Source of the DNA: Atrichornis clamosus
Taxonomy: Eukaryota > Chordata > Aves > Passeriformes > Menuridae
Direction of reading: 5' to 3'
Assembly (NCBI GenBank): GCA_013400975.1
Contig: WBMZ01012686.1
Span: forward strand, 29,591 to 93,590
DNA: 64,000 nt
Numbering within the stretch: the first letter of the stretch is position 1; each line of letters opens with the position of its first letter. The position numbers were made by a program, and so were the translations under genes. Positions 39,721-51,184 of the stretch are shown piece after piece. Below the pieces are notes generated by a model. That model saw nothing but the letters and a program-made list of their open reading frames with translations. It was not told the origin of the DNA and made no database searches.

Positions 39721-39787
39721 CAGCCAAAAGGTGTCTAAAACTCAGCTAAACAGTGTGCAGACCTCAGCTGAAAGGGTGTGCAAAGCT
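39701..39787 (+). repeat. Four-unit imperfect 22-bp tandem repeat next to CpG island
   Basis: Units start at 39701, 39722, 39744 and 39766 (periods 21, 22, 22). Each begins AGCT/CnAAA and carries a GTGT core followed by CTC (for example CAGCTGAAAGTGTGCCCAG). The array abuts the right edge of the CpG island, so it may be a minisatellite born at the island border. Confidence 0.75.
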
Positions 39788-40665
39788 GCTGCCTTCGAGC
39801 AGCTACGGCCCGAAGTCGCTCAGGAAGGTGCAGAACAAGTTTCTCTCCAGAGGCGTGGGGAAATCTAATGTCTCTAATGTTTTCTTGACTTAGCCTGTGC
39901 TGAGCCGCCAGAGAACATTTCTATTTTGCTGTTGACAGTTTTCACTCGAAAGTGAAGTGGTGTAGCCACAGTCACTCTCTGGTAGTGCTAGAATTGCATG
40001 GGCTTAGACTACAGCAGACTTTAACCCAAATATTTTTATTTTTACTGATTATGGGAAATCTCCCCTACTCTACCTCCACTGATTAATTATGCAAAAAATT
40101 CTTTTATGTAGATGTGTATAAAATGCCTTACAACCCTGAGGGAGGAACAAGAAAACTTCCATGAGCAACTGAGAAATCTAGCTTTGAACAATGTGAGAAT
40201 TTAGAGTGTTTTCTCAGCTGCACCTTTAGCGTCAATGGAGAAAATCAAGGGGGACCCCATTTCTCTTATTTTTTATAGTAATCAGACCAAACCTAGCACT
40301 TGTTAAAAATAGCTTTATTTAGATTAGTGCATTAAATAAGTGCATATAAAAATAGCCTAATATAACAGCAATTATTACACCATCCAAATCTAAATACAGT
40401 CTTGAAGCCTGACAGTCAAAGTATCTGTGGTTAAGATTTAGCAAAAGATGTTATTCCATCCTATCATGCTAGTTCTTGTTCTGGTTTTAGAGATATTTAA
40501 ATGGAAAGATTAGAGTGTAGCCCATGATCTATACTCCATTTTTTGCTGCTTATTTCAGCAACAAACAGTAATGGCAGTGTTAAATGAGGTTCTAATAACT
40601 TGTTTAATTACAGATATCACCATTATTTGAACATTTGAAATAGTCATCCTATGCTTTTATCACAG

Positions 40666-40860
40666 CAACAACTAAGCTATTTGTTGGATCACTTGGATCA
40701 AGTTTCCGAACGACTTCCCATTCTTCCAGATATACACTGGCTCATTTATAGGAACAAAGACCGAACTGGAATGGACAACTGGCTCACCAGACTTACTGGC
40801 CATTCATCACAGCATGATGCTTCAGCAGATGACATGCTCCGTTTCCTCTTCCCAGCATAA
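40666..40860 (+). CDS. Candidate terminal coding exon of an unrecognised gene
   Basis: The acceptor ATGCTTTTATCACAG precedes 64 open codons and a TAA. The peptide (QQLSYLLDHLDQVSERLPIL, PDIHWLIYRNKDRTGMDNW, then a Ser/His/Asp stretch ending DDMLRFLFPA) has a protein-like mix of charged and hydrophobic residues. It has four CpG dinucleotides where its neighbourhood has very few, which fits codon constraint. The in-frame stop just upstream (40636) lies before the acceptor. AATAAA follows at 41269-41274, about 410 bases after the stop. I do not recognise the family and could not find upstream exons. A pseudogene fragment or a chance ORF remains possible. Confidence 0.35.
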   Translation, partial: QQLSYLLDHLDQVSERLPILPDIHWLIYRNKDRTGMDNWLTRLTGHSSQHDASADDMLRFLFPA

Positions 40861-43800
40861 ACTGCTCTGTTATTGATTTTTTTAGTGAATTTTCAAAGTT
40901 GCTGAAAAGATTTGGGAGACTGGAGCCCTTTGAAAATTCAGGTTCATTTACATAGAGATGCTTCTCTGTGTCAGAATGTGGTGCTCTGCTCTGTGTGGGC
41001 ATGCACTTCACATAAGAGTACAGTAGCAGAAATCAGAATCCCCTCCCATAATTATCCTTTATGCCTTTCTTCATAATCAAGAACAATCAAGATCCTCAGC
41101 TAGGGACTACTGTTGAAAGCCATTAAGGTATAGATACTTACACAAACACTGTCTAGGGCTTTAGCCCTCCTAGAAGGGAAATCTCACCTTTGGGCAGGTA
41201 GACAGAATTTCCCTGTTGGGTTGCTTTTTGGTTTTTTGTTTGGTTTTTTAAAATTAAGCCTCAGCAGCAATAAAAACATAAATTCAATCAACCTCTATGA
41301 TGAGGCTGAAATAAAAATATCAGTTACCACCCACTTCCCTTCTGAATTGTGTTGCAACTTAAAATCTTTGCACTTATCATTATTTCAAACTTATTGTCAC
41401 CTGACTCACTATCTTTCCTGTATGAGACAGATTTTTATAAGATAATCAACAGAACCCCAGAGAAAGTAATTGCTATAAATGCTTAGAACTGACAGAGGGA
41501 GGAGAACAGTCTCATAAAAGTCCACATAGTGCTAATAAACATGCCAAGAAAAAGTACAATCACAGACAACATCATGTCCAGCCATCAGGATTTATTTACT
41601 TCTTTCCAGAAAAAAAAAAAGGGTACATGAGCTGATCTTGGAACACTGCCTCCAACTGCTTCAAAAATCTCTTTAGTTCTCAAGATATGTGACAAAGAGA
41701 GAATATTTTTCCTTGAATGTGTGTGGTGTGGAACCTAAAAAAGTATGGGTTTGACTGTAATGTTTGTCACAACATATATCTGAGCAATGCTGTAAGGTAT
41801 TGCACATTCCTCACACTGGCATGAGAAGAAGCTGACAGTCAATTTAAAGGAGATGCATCATTTGGGAAAGAGTTGTTCTCCCCAGAATAGGCCTCACCTT
41901 CTCCTGGCTATAGAGCAGAATTAGCAGTGATACTGCTATTTATGTAGATAATTTTAACAGAGGATCAGAAGGTCAAACTGGGAAGTGAGAACCTGAGGTG
42001 TTTGCCTGGGCACAAGCAGAGGAGACATATCTGGTCCAAAAAGTGCATAATACCACCCAAACATACCAAACAAAGGCAGTCCCAGGGCCCTCCACTGGAG
42101 CACTCACATAGGGAAAGAGAGAAAAGCTCGGTTCTTCATCTTCAATAACCAGAGGCTTTCCTGGAAGGAAGAGACAGCAGGGGAGAGCTGGTAGACTCCC
42201 ACAAGAAGACACATTATCTTCATGCATGATTTTCAATTGAGTGTGCAGCAAAATGTTGTAGCATGTTACAAAAAATTATGTTCCCAAAGCCAGTTTTGAC
42301 TGAATAGGCAAAACCCAAACTGGCTGGTGGACAAGTTTCTGAAGCATAGACATTAACAGGCACAAGGCTGCAGGAAAGGTCCTGAGCTAACCAAGTTAAC
42401 TGTTGATTTCCCCTGATTTTTAAGTACATTAATATCTACATGTACATCAGCTACTGTCAGGAACTCATGCTGGAACAGAAAGACTGAGTATTTCTAAGGG
42501 CCTTGTCCTTGGCACAGAGACAGATTTTAATTGCAGAGCTTGGGTAAAAAGTAAATGAGCTGTTTAATGTGAAAAATTAAACCTCCTCATATATAGACAG
42601 TGTCCAGCTCTGCCAGCTAGACAGCAAGTATTTGACAGCAAACTGTTCATAGTCTACTTCCATCAGGGGAACAATTTAAGTTATATCAGAATAGGTTTTT
42701 TTCCTGTCATGCTTCCCATTCCCAGACATCTTTGTAAAGTCTGCAAACAGAGATGCCAACATATCCCATTCTGACCTACATAGCAAACAATTGGACTTGT
42801 GTTCGTGCTGTGTTATCACCAAAATGAATCATTGTCATGTCTCCTTAAAGGCCTGGCAAGACAGAGACTTTTCTGCTGGGAAGTGTCAGCTGAATCCTGC
42901 ACCTACTGCTCTCATGACACCAACTGCATACTTTGTGTTTATCACAGAAAAGAAAAACACCCAACACAAAAAGGCTCAGCTTTGAATTCTGCTCTTTGCC
43001 AGGACAAACATGGGAACGAGTGAAGCACAGTTCTGAAAGCTCTAGCTTGTAAAACTCCAGGGACAACAAAAACAACAACAAGGAAATCAATCTTTTTTGA
43101 AAAACAGAATAAAGATGCTAGATACAACTGTGCACACACACCCCCACACCCATAAATTGCACGAATCTGAGGAACAGAAATAGCCATGCTATAGCATCAT
43201 TGTTCACTCTTTCCACATTTTAGAAGAATTTTAGGGATATGTCCTGCTGTTGCCAAAGTCAGGAGGAAAAAACTTGCTAGGAATGGGGCATGAAGATGAC
43301 AAACCGTTCTTCGCCTTCTTAGGCTTCAGAAGTCCCTAGGTCAGCTTGGCAATTAAAGGTCCCCACTGACTCAGAAAGATTAACTCCAGGGGAAGTCATC
43401 CCCACCAGGAGTGAGCAGCTGGCAGTGGTTAATATTTATAGTCTTCTGCTGCAATTGTGGGTGGGGTCTAAAAAAGTGTAGATATGGACTAGGTGTCTTT
43501 GAATCAAGCCTGCATTAACCTATGTGATCTGAAGCTTCTCTCTTACCAGCATTTGGAGCATAAAATCCTATCACTTATGCCTAACTGCCACATACTTGTA
43601 ACCCTATACATGTGGGATAAAATTAAATCAAGACAAACAGAGATGCCTGTATTCCCCCTTTATAATTTATAAAGATAAAAGGCAAGTTTTTTTGCCAGGG
43701 CAGGATTCAGGAACTTTAGACATCTAGCTAGAAAAAATTTCTTCTCTCCCCATTAAGAGATATCTCAGAGAGTTTGTCAGACATCCAAAGTGTTATTTCT

Positions 43801-46800
43801 GCTCTCTTCATTAGAAACCATGTAAGTGACGGAGACATACTCTTCACAGACCACCATTTACTTAAACAAATTATTAATCATAAAGTGATGTTGGAAGGCA
43901 AGAAATGCTCCATCTTCAACCATGACTTGACAGCATTTGGTTTGACCTTTGTTTTGTTTGGAAAATCCCCGAAGTTAAAAATGTCTATTGGGTGAGTTAA
44001 AGCTGGCTGACAATGAGATTGGCTTTTTCAGGGTTTTGTTTTCTTACTTCTTTGGTGAGCTCTGTAGACATAGTTCCCTATACACTGGGGCATTCAGAGA
44101 TCAACAATTCAAAACCATTGCTCTACAAAATACATCCTCATTTTGGTATGCAACAAATCTCTGCCTGCATCTGAGGAAGGCAAGCACCAGATATGTTATT
44201 CTTTATCTTATCAAAGACTTCAACAGCATACTGGAACAGTAACTTACTGAACAAATACAGAGGACGTGTTTTACTTTATTATTTATCTCATAAAAGAAAT
44301 ATAAAATTAATTGCTGCAACACAGTTCACAGATTGAAAATATTGTCTACAGTAAAAAGGGGAACTAAAATCATAACAGCTGAAGTGGCAGAAGTGTGAAA
44401 GTTTGGTGCTAACTGTAAGCATTTGCATTCTTAGGATAACTGAAAATGATAATATTCCAGATTCCTAAGCCAACTGCAATGCAAACCCTCTTAAACATGG
44501 GGTTTAGAGGAGAACTGTAATCACTAAGTTCTTTAGTGTCTCAACAAAACAGATCATGGTCATTTCAAATGAGACCTTACTTTGCAAGCTCAGATATAGA
44601 GCAATTATAGCAAACCCTCTTTTGATTGGTGTCCAAAGATAATTTTCAAAAGGAAAAACTATGAATCACCTAAAGATTCACAGAACAATTCTATATACTT
44701 TATTTTTGGAGGAAAAAAAATCTCTGAATCTCATTTCATGGAGTTGGTAATGCTTCTTTTTTATTTATTGCAATGGCTAAATACTCACCCTGCCATGTAT
44801 TGGATACTGCAGTTTCCATTCAGTACGCTCTCCAAAATCCTATCCCTCTATAAAAGTAGTGCACCACTGGAAGGACCACAGAAAATTAAGGCAGGAAATC
44901 TGGTTCAAAGAGACAAGGCAGTGTTCCCTGTTATTGCTGGATAGTTACATGTATTATTTTCCCCTATATAATTGCTTTTGATAATTAATCTAATAGTAAG
45001 TACCATTTATCTGATTACCTGAAATACGAAGGGGTGTGTTCTCCCAGTTCTTTCTCTCATCCTGAAAGTCTCTAGCAATAGCACCTAGATAACTGCTTTA
45101 GAAAACCAAACTTAAGATAAAAATATTCAGAAAGAACGTAAGTACTACCGCTCTTCACCCCAACAGTCCAACTTCTAACATACGTACCTTTTCTCTGCAG
45201 GAAAGCAATGCTTTTCCTCTGTCCAATATGAAGAAAAGCAATACGCAATTATAGAAATTGTTCCATCTTGTGGAGTCAGCACCACAAATGAGAGGCTATG
45301 CCTTAGTAATTCATGGGGCTTTTACCTCCCCTGTTGGGCTGTGAGCATAATACCTACAAGACATATTCTGGGAGTTGTTCCATGCAAAATTCCTGTAAAG
45401 GGCTGCACTGTTTACATTGACTACAAATCTGTATGCACAAGAGAGCTCAGCATGGGAACAAAAACCTATCTCTGAAGTCATTCTGTGAAACAAATTGAAC
45501 ATGGTTTTCCCCATAACGACAAGGGAAAACAAAATAGTCTTGAAGGGTAGAGCGCCTCTCAAAATAATTTGCAGGAAACTTCTGCTTTCTAATACTACAG
45601 ACTGTGTTAAACAAATCTCTTTATTGAAGAGACTTCCCAAAAATACATGCTCAATAAAGGTGAGACCCATCAAGTCCAGCTAATTGATCCCTCTGTGAGC
45701 CATGGGAAATGCAGTACAGAGATTCGATCTACACAAGAAACAAAGCAGTAAAAAAACCCCAAAACTACACTGCAGTGTGAGAGCCTCATTTTAAAACTAC
45801 CTGTTTCTTGAATGCAGCTGTATTCACTATTGCTCCACAAAGTACTAGGGGAAGTGAAAAACTATTTTTTACTATGAGATCAGATGAGATACGATGAAAA
45901 GACAATGGGGAGGGGGAAAAGAAGCAGGGAGATCCTGCAAAAGAGAGCAAACCAATCCTCTGCTTAAAGAAGGTATGAGAAACAGGTCTGCAAAAGTAGT
46001 GGATCAAGACTTTCAACTAAGAGGATTTATGGAGAAGGAGATTTTATCTCCAGGCACAGGTTAGCCTCATATAAATCCTAACCCTTGTTTTAAACAAACT
46101 GACCCCAAATTACCCGTGATGTTTAGAAGAATTTTGAACTAGAAGAGAACATTGGTGGCAATTTTGTGATAAGCAAGGCAAAGCATTTGGAAGAGAACTT
46201 TCTAGTGAACAGGATGATTTCACTTTGAAAAACTTCCTAATTGTTGATTCATCATATCTCCAAACCAGCCCAGGCTGAAAATCCTAAACTTGCTTCAGTT
46301 GAACTTGGCATGGACCTTTTAACTGGTTTGTTTGCAAAATTATTTAAATAGTGGTTCTTTGTCTACCTTGTCTTTTTCCAAAGGTACAAAATTTTTTTAA
46401 GCAAAAACAGAGCCTGTAGTTCTGGAGAGTATAAAATAATTGACCTTGCAAATTTGTTTCTAAGAGGGAAGACTTGCTGTGCAAAGAACACAGTTCCTCA
46501 ACAACCACAGACCCAGAATGAGCATGGAGTACTGAGGTAGGAGCTGAGCGCCTGACTGCTCTAGAATAGAAGTGACACAGCACCAAAAATGTGCCAGATC
46601 CAAGTGGGACAAGCTCTGCTGGGCAGCAGCATCCTGTACCACACTAGTGCAGTTGTGGAAGCAAAAATGTCCCAAAGACACAGCACTGTGTCCTAGATTC
46701 CACACCTGCACCACTCTCTCTACACGGTGTTATGTATCTGGGGCTTTTCTGCCAGTGTAATACACCACTCTGGTACTCACAGCCTCTTATTTTCCTGCAG

Positions 46801-47039
46801 ACCCTTTTAGAAACTAATTTTTAGTCAGCATTTGAGTGTCATGAGGACTTTATAAGTTGGATATGCACAGTGGTCACATCAAAGCATTCAGCTAGAACAA
46901 TAAAGAAGACAATCATAACCCCCAGTTATGCCAGGCAGCTTGTGGATATGACTGAGAGAAAAGGATACCGGGTGACAGGAACAAAAGGGACCTCAAGAAT
47001 AAAAAATTATGAACAGGTACCCACTTAAAATGTATAGAT
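40861..47039. other. AT-rich intergenic DNA, no gene seen
   Basis: Low-GC unique sequence. AATAAA at 41269-41274 could serve the candidate exon at 40.67 kb. A consensus GTAAGT at 43,821 follows a short open block but stands alone. Nothing else recognisable. Confidence 0.5.
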
Positions 47040-47480
47040 ACAAATGTGTGGCAGCCTGGGGAACAAGCAGGAGGAACCAGAGGTCCTTGTGCTGTTACTA
47101 CAAGTAACAGCTATGGTGGGAGGGCTTGCATGTGGTGGGAGCACTGTGATGGAAAGACATGGAAAGAAGGGAAGACTCAGGGCTTTCTACATGAAGGAGC
47201 AGTTTGAACATTTGTAATGGACAGCAGTCTGATTGAGAGCATGTGTCAGGATCAGAAAAGAAGCCAGTAAGAGTGACAAGGATGGGGCAGCATATTACAG
47301 CCCAGCCCACCAGGGTGATGGGGACAGTGGAGCACTGGAACAGGCTGTGCAGTCTCCATCCTTGGAGATTTTCAAGGCCTGACTAGATAAAAAGTCCTGG
47401 TCTAACCTCACAGCTGATACTGCTCAAGTAGGCAACTGGACTAGGTTCAGAGTTCTCTCTGAACCTGAAATATACTGTGA
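47040..47480 (+). mobile_element. CR1 LINE remnant with internal loss
   Basis: The start (GGCAGCCTGGGGAACAAGCA, GGAGGAACCAGAGGTCCTTG) resembles the early endonuclease region of CR1 ORF2. After about 47,330 the sequence is CR1 3' text (GAGCACTGGAACAGGCTGTG, GATTTTCAAGGCCTGACTAG, CAACTGGACTAGGTTCAGAG). The two are far apart in a full-length element, so the copy has a large internal deletion or is two insertions. Plus orientation, inactive. Confidence 0.6.
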
Positions 47481-48012
47481 CTCAAAATCTAAAGGACAGA
47501 ATCCAAGACAGAAACTGTAATTTTGAAATTGAGGCAGAGGAATAGAGCATCTGCTACCCGCCAAGAAGTCTGTTCTGTGACTGTGTCTTCACCACAATCA
47601 TGACACATAGATGCTCACACAGGAGTCAACTGCAGGCCAAGGCTGCGGATTCCCAGGAAGTTATGGAAGAATGATGGAACAGTGGCAGCTGCAGCAGAAC
47701 CTATTCCTGCAACACTTGTGAGCATCAAACATCTAGTGAAATAAAAATGAAAATCTCTGGCAACAAATGTTAGCTTAATATCCCAAAGTGCACATTCTCC
47801 GGACAAGGAACTTCCAAATGTTTTCATTTTCCCTAACCGTTTAAGAGCTGGGAAATGTGAGACTTGCACTAAGAAGTATTCCCAGCAAGGGAAAGGGCTA
47901 GAGGGGCAAAACTGTGTTTAATTCACTGGTGTTGCTTACCTGTGACCTCCTAAGAGCCCCACCATACAACACAGTATATTACCACCAAGTTTGAGAAGTA
48001 GCTAAAACTTAC

Positions 48013-48125
48013 TGCCTGGCTCTCGCAGAGAGATTGTTTACTTGTTTCTAGAGCATTTGAATGAGCTCTCAAATCCAGACCATAATCATAGTCTTTTCTT
48101 GACATATATCCAACTTTTGTTTTCA
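48013..48125 (-). other. Exon-like block with consensus donor (weak)
   Basis: 113 bases on the minus strand end in GGCA/GTAAGT and have one fully open frame (KVGYMSRKDYDYGLDLRAHS then NALETSKQSLCESQA). The acceptor (GGTTGTCAG) lacks a pyrimidine tract. The peptide looks like a disordered coding segment but matches nothing I know. It is not the conserved JCAD N-terminus expected somewhere on this side. Confidence 0.15.
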
Positions 48126-49466
48126 CTGACAACCATATTGATTGTTTCTAAATATCTTCAATATAAGACTGCTGCCCTCAGGAAATTATAATCACACCAT
48201 CTCTCTTGATTTGATAAATGCAGCCCCTCAAGTCTTGGTTCTCTTCCCACAGGTGGCTTCAGTTTCACTCAGCTCTTCTCCAGACATAGCTCGTGCTCTA
48301 GGGAAGCTCATGGTCAGCCCCCCACCTCCAGCTACAGCCTCCTCTATCAAAGCTGCTCACTGGGCTCATTTACATCATCAGTGGGAGCTGATCCTCAAAG
48401 CCTCTAGACTTCAGCTCCCTAGTCTCCGTCTCCCTCGACTTGTAGATACCTGAAACAGTCACCTGTGCATTCCACTGCTACAACACTGCTTTTGGCCTCT
48501 TTCTCCTCTTTTCAGAAACTGGCCTTCAGCCACAAGGGTTCAGAACTATTCCCAAAAGGGACAGGCAGTCTAAACAGAAAAGTGATGCTGAAAGGCGCTG
48601 CATGTACAGTAACCATGTTCTGCCCTGCCTTTTAAGGAATACTAAGCAGCTTGAACATCTATGACCATTTACAAATGAAGTTTGTGCTTCAGCATGGCTC
48701 AACCGTATAACCAATATACAAAATTCATTGTTATTTGTCTACAAGTGTCCTGTATCTATGTGTCAAAATTCATACCAAATCTTTCCTACCTATGTCAGTG
48801 GATCACTGTGAATATAATGCATGTAGGTATGCACTGCCACAGTTCTGCTGCAGGCTTCTGTCCCTAGTAACTCATTTTCTTATTATTGCACCAATACCCG
48901 TTTGACTAATATAAAAAAAAAGAAAACTCACAAGTATTTGAGTAATACCCCAATCTTCAAAAAGCTACAAAGTCTATTGCTGGGTAAATAGCAGAAAATG
49001 TACCTCTAGGTCCTGTGAAGATTAAGGGAGCAACAGGCTCTTTACAGCATCTGTGCCAAGCTTGCTATCAAAGGCTTTGGGTTTGCACCGATAACAAGTT
49101 GCAATAAACTTCATACCAGCCTCCAAAAAGTAGTTCTGATACCAGGATTTAGGAAGAAAACTACATTTCAAATTCAAGGCTCAATCTTGAAGAATGTGAG
49201 AATTAATTTCAGCTACCAAGATAATGACTATGTGAGTCATTATTCAAGAAAACATTCATGAATCAGAAATGGACACAAGTATTATTTTAAACTCCAAATA
49301 AACTATTATGGAATTTACCTGAAGGTCTAACCCCTTAGTATGCAAACTGCTAGAAGGTACTTTTCCTTACTCAGTTTTTATAAGTACTTGGTAGTATGCA
49401 TTACTGCCCACAGTATTGCCATCAAATAGTATCTCAGGGAAAAGAGAAAATACACTTATAAATTGT

Positions 49467-49692
49467 TCAGTTTACACCATTAGAGAAAAGTCTACACAAG
49501 TTTATATACCACTGCAACATTAAAGAATCTAAAAGTATTGAAAATGAAACAGTAATCATAAAGGCTGATGCTGCAGCTCTATGATAATCTCTGAATGCAG
49601 TAATTTCCTTTACAGAATTTCTGTTAAGAATACAGTCTGTGGAATTGCTAACACTATTACCATTCAGTTTTAATGCATGAGTGGCTCTCAAA
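49467..49692 (-). other. Possible terminal exon downstream of MTPAP (weak)
   Basis: On the minus strand a good acceptor (TATTTCACCTGTCCAG) is followed by 74 open codons to TGA, with a hydrophobic stretch near residues 45-55 (AFMITVSFSILLDSLML). It lies 1.1 kb beyond the proposed MTPAP 3' end. No family is recognised and the codon pattern is not distinctive. Chance in AT-rich DNA, or part of a long MTPAP 3' UTR, is at least as likely. Confidence 0.15.
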
Positions 49693-49766
49693 CTGGACAG
49701 GTGAAATACTCACAAATGTACTTTTAAAGTCAGATATTTGCCTGCTCTCCATTTCCCTTTCTAATT

Positions 49767-49801
49767 TCCTTCCTTCCTTCCCTCCCCTCTCCCCCTTCTT
49801 C
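49767..49801 (+). repeat. (CCTT)n pyrimidine microsatellite
   Basis: TCCTTCCTTCCTTCCCTCCC followed by CTCTCCCCCTTCTT: a short, uninterrupted pyrimidine stretch with four TTCC units. Confidence 0.8.
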
Positions 49802-50459
49802 TGAAAACACTTTTTTTGTGGCAGATGGAAAGAGCACTCAACATTTTAAGTCAATGAAAAGCATTGACTGTGCTGGCCCAACTGATCTGGAAGGGGGACA
49901 GTCACTGTTCTGCTGAATATCTGAAAACCAAGGCAAGACTGGGAACAGGACTCCAGCACTCCAGCAGGATACATGATTCTCTGTGGATCTCTACATGGGA
50001 CAGATCCCTCTGCAGGAAAGCTTTGCTGTCACCTAGCAGGCAGCAGCTCTGGGGAGAGTGATGAAGCAAGAAGGGCATATAAGAACCTGAAATACACGTT
50101 TAAAGTGAAGTTGAAGGCAAAATAAGAAACAGAAGTGTATATACAAGTGTGGGTGGGGACCAGTCCTATGGGTAGAGAAAATAAAAGAGAGTTGACTAAA
50201 GACATTTGAAATCAGGTGATAAACACAAGAGCAAACCCACTCTTCCAATGCAAAACAGTTGCACTATCCTTGGAGAACAATGCTTTATGAAACTGCAAAC
50301 ACTACTATCTAATTCCATTCTCTTTGTCTTGGCACTATCTACATGAATGGAAAACAATTGCAAAAATAGATACATGCAATTTGGTTTTACTGGCTTTCAA
50401 AACATAACTGGATTGGAAACAATGCTTCCAACACATTTGTCTTCTTTCAAACCGTGGTT

Positions 50460-50845
50460 TCACTGAAAGGCGGTTGTTTCTTGAGCTTTTAATTAGCATA
50501 TTATTTGTATGCTAGCCAACAGAATTCCCAAAGGCTTTTTCCCATGCTGCTCCTGTCAGCTTTTTTTTCAGAAGAGTGCCTACTGAAGGCTACTTCCAAA
50601 ATGTATCTGTAAAACTTACATTTGAATATTCTTCATTCATAAAACAGATGGGAAATTGAAGAGTAAGGAGGAAAAAAATGTACAGAAAGAAAGCAGACCT
50701 GTACAAAAATGATCACGATGAAAAACAGAGATCATTTGATTCTCCATTCCCCATAATAGAAATATTAAAAGTAATGTTCTTTGGACTGCGTGTCACATTC
50801 AATTCCTAAAACAGAATATTAGCTACTGTGTTTCTGTGCTTAAAG
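50460..50845 (-). other. MTPAP: MTPAP 3' UTR, short form (proposed)
   Basis: Reading away from the MTPAP stop, the first reasonable polyadenylation hexamer on the minus strand is ATTAAA at 50488-50493, about 355 bases downstream. Cleavage would then fall near 50460-50475. No canonical AATAAA lies closer on this strand. A longer 3' UTR running on towards 49 kb is equally possible without transcript data. Confidence 0.35.
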
Positions 50846-51184
50846 TCATTTTCCCACTGCTTTTTGTTGACTGTTTGCATTATTTAACTTTATAGAGTCC
50901 AAGAGGCTTCTGATCGTTTCACCTCCTATTCTTTTCATCCTGTTCTTCATCTTGCTGGAATTACTTTTTCCAAATGGTATCAGTAGTGCTGCTAGTCCCC
51001 AAGGTTCTTTATTGATCATTTGCTGAGTTTTATCTTCCTTCTGTAAAATCCAGGCACTTTCTCTGGCCATAGCTATAAATTTCTCCAGCTGTGGCTGATT
51101 AACATTCTTGCTGATATTAAGGTCTTGTTCAAAGGGATTCCAGATATAAAGAGGAGACGACTCAGGCTTATTTACTTCCTTTCC
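50846..51184 (-). CDS. MTPAP: MTPAP exon 9 (C-terminal coding exon with stop)
   Basis: A 339-base last coding exon (112 codons and stop) after a CTATCTGCAG acceptor. It encodes [35 protein letters not shown] and [12 protein letters not shown], then a variable basic tail ending QQKAVGK. The human tail is about eight residues longer and ends differently. The Asn of the YIxNPFE segment (codon at 51137-51139) corresponds to human Asn478, counted back from the human C-terminus. That residue is altered in Amish spastic ataxia (SPAX4) and is conserved here. Confidence 0.97.
   Translation of the reverse strand, partial: GKEVNKPESSPLYIWNPFEQDLNISKNVNQPQLEKFIAMARESAWILQKEDKTQQMINKEPWGLAALLIPFGKSNSSKMKNRMKRIGGETIRSLLDSIKLNNANSQQKAVGK

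Noticed and set aside
39347..39727. 126-codon minus-strand frame starting in the CpG island
   Set aside because: Arg/Ala/Gly-rich peptide typical of translating a CpG island. No known N-terminus is recognised.
1..50000. JCAD (KIAA1462) coding exons, expected on this side of MTPAP by human synteny
   Set aside because: The conserved JCAD start region was not found in any frame I could read, so the gene presumably lies further left.
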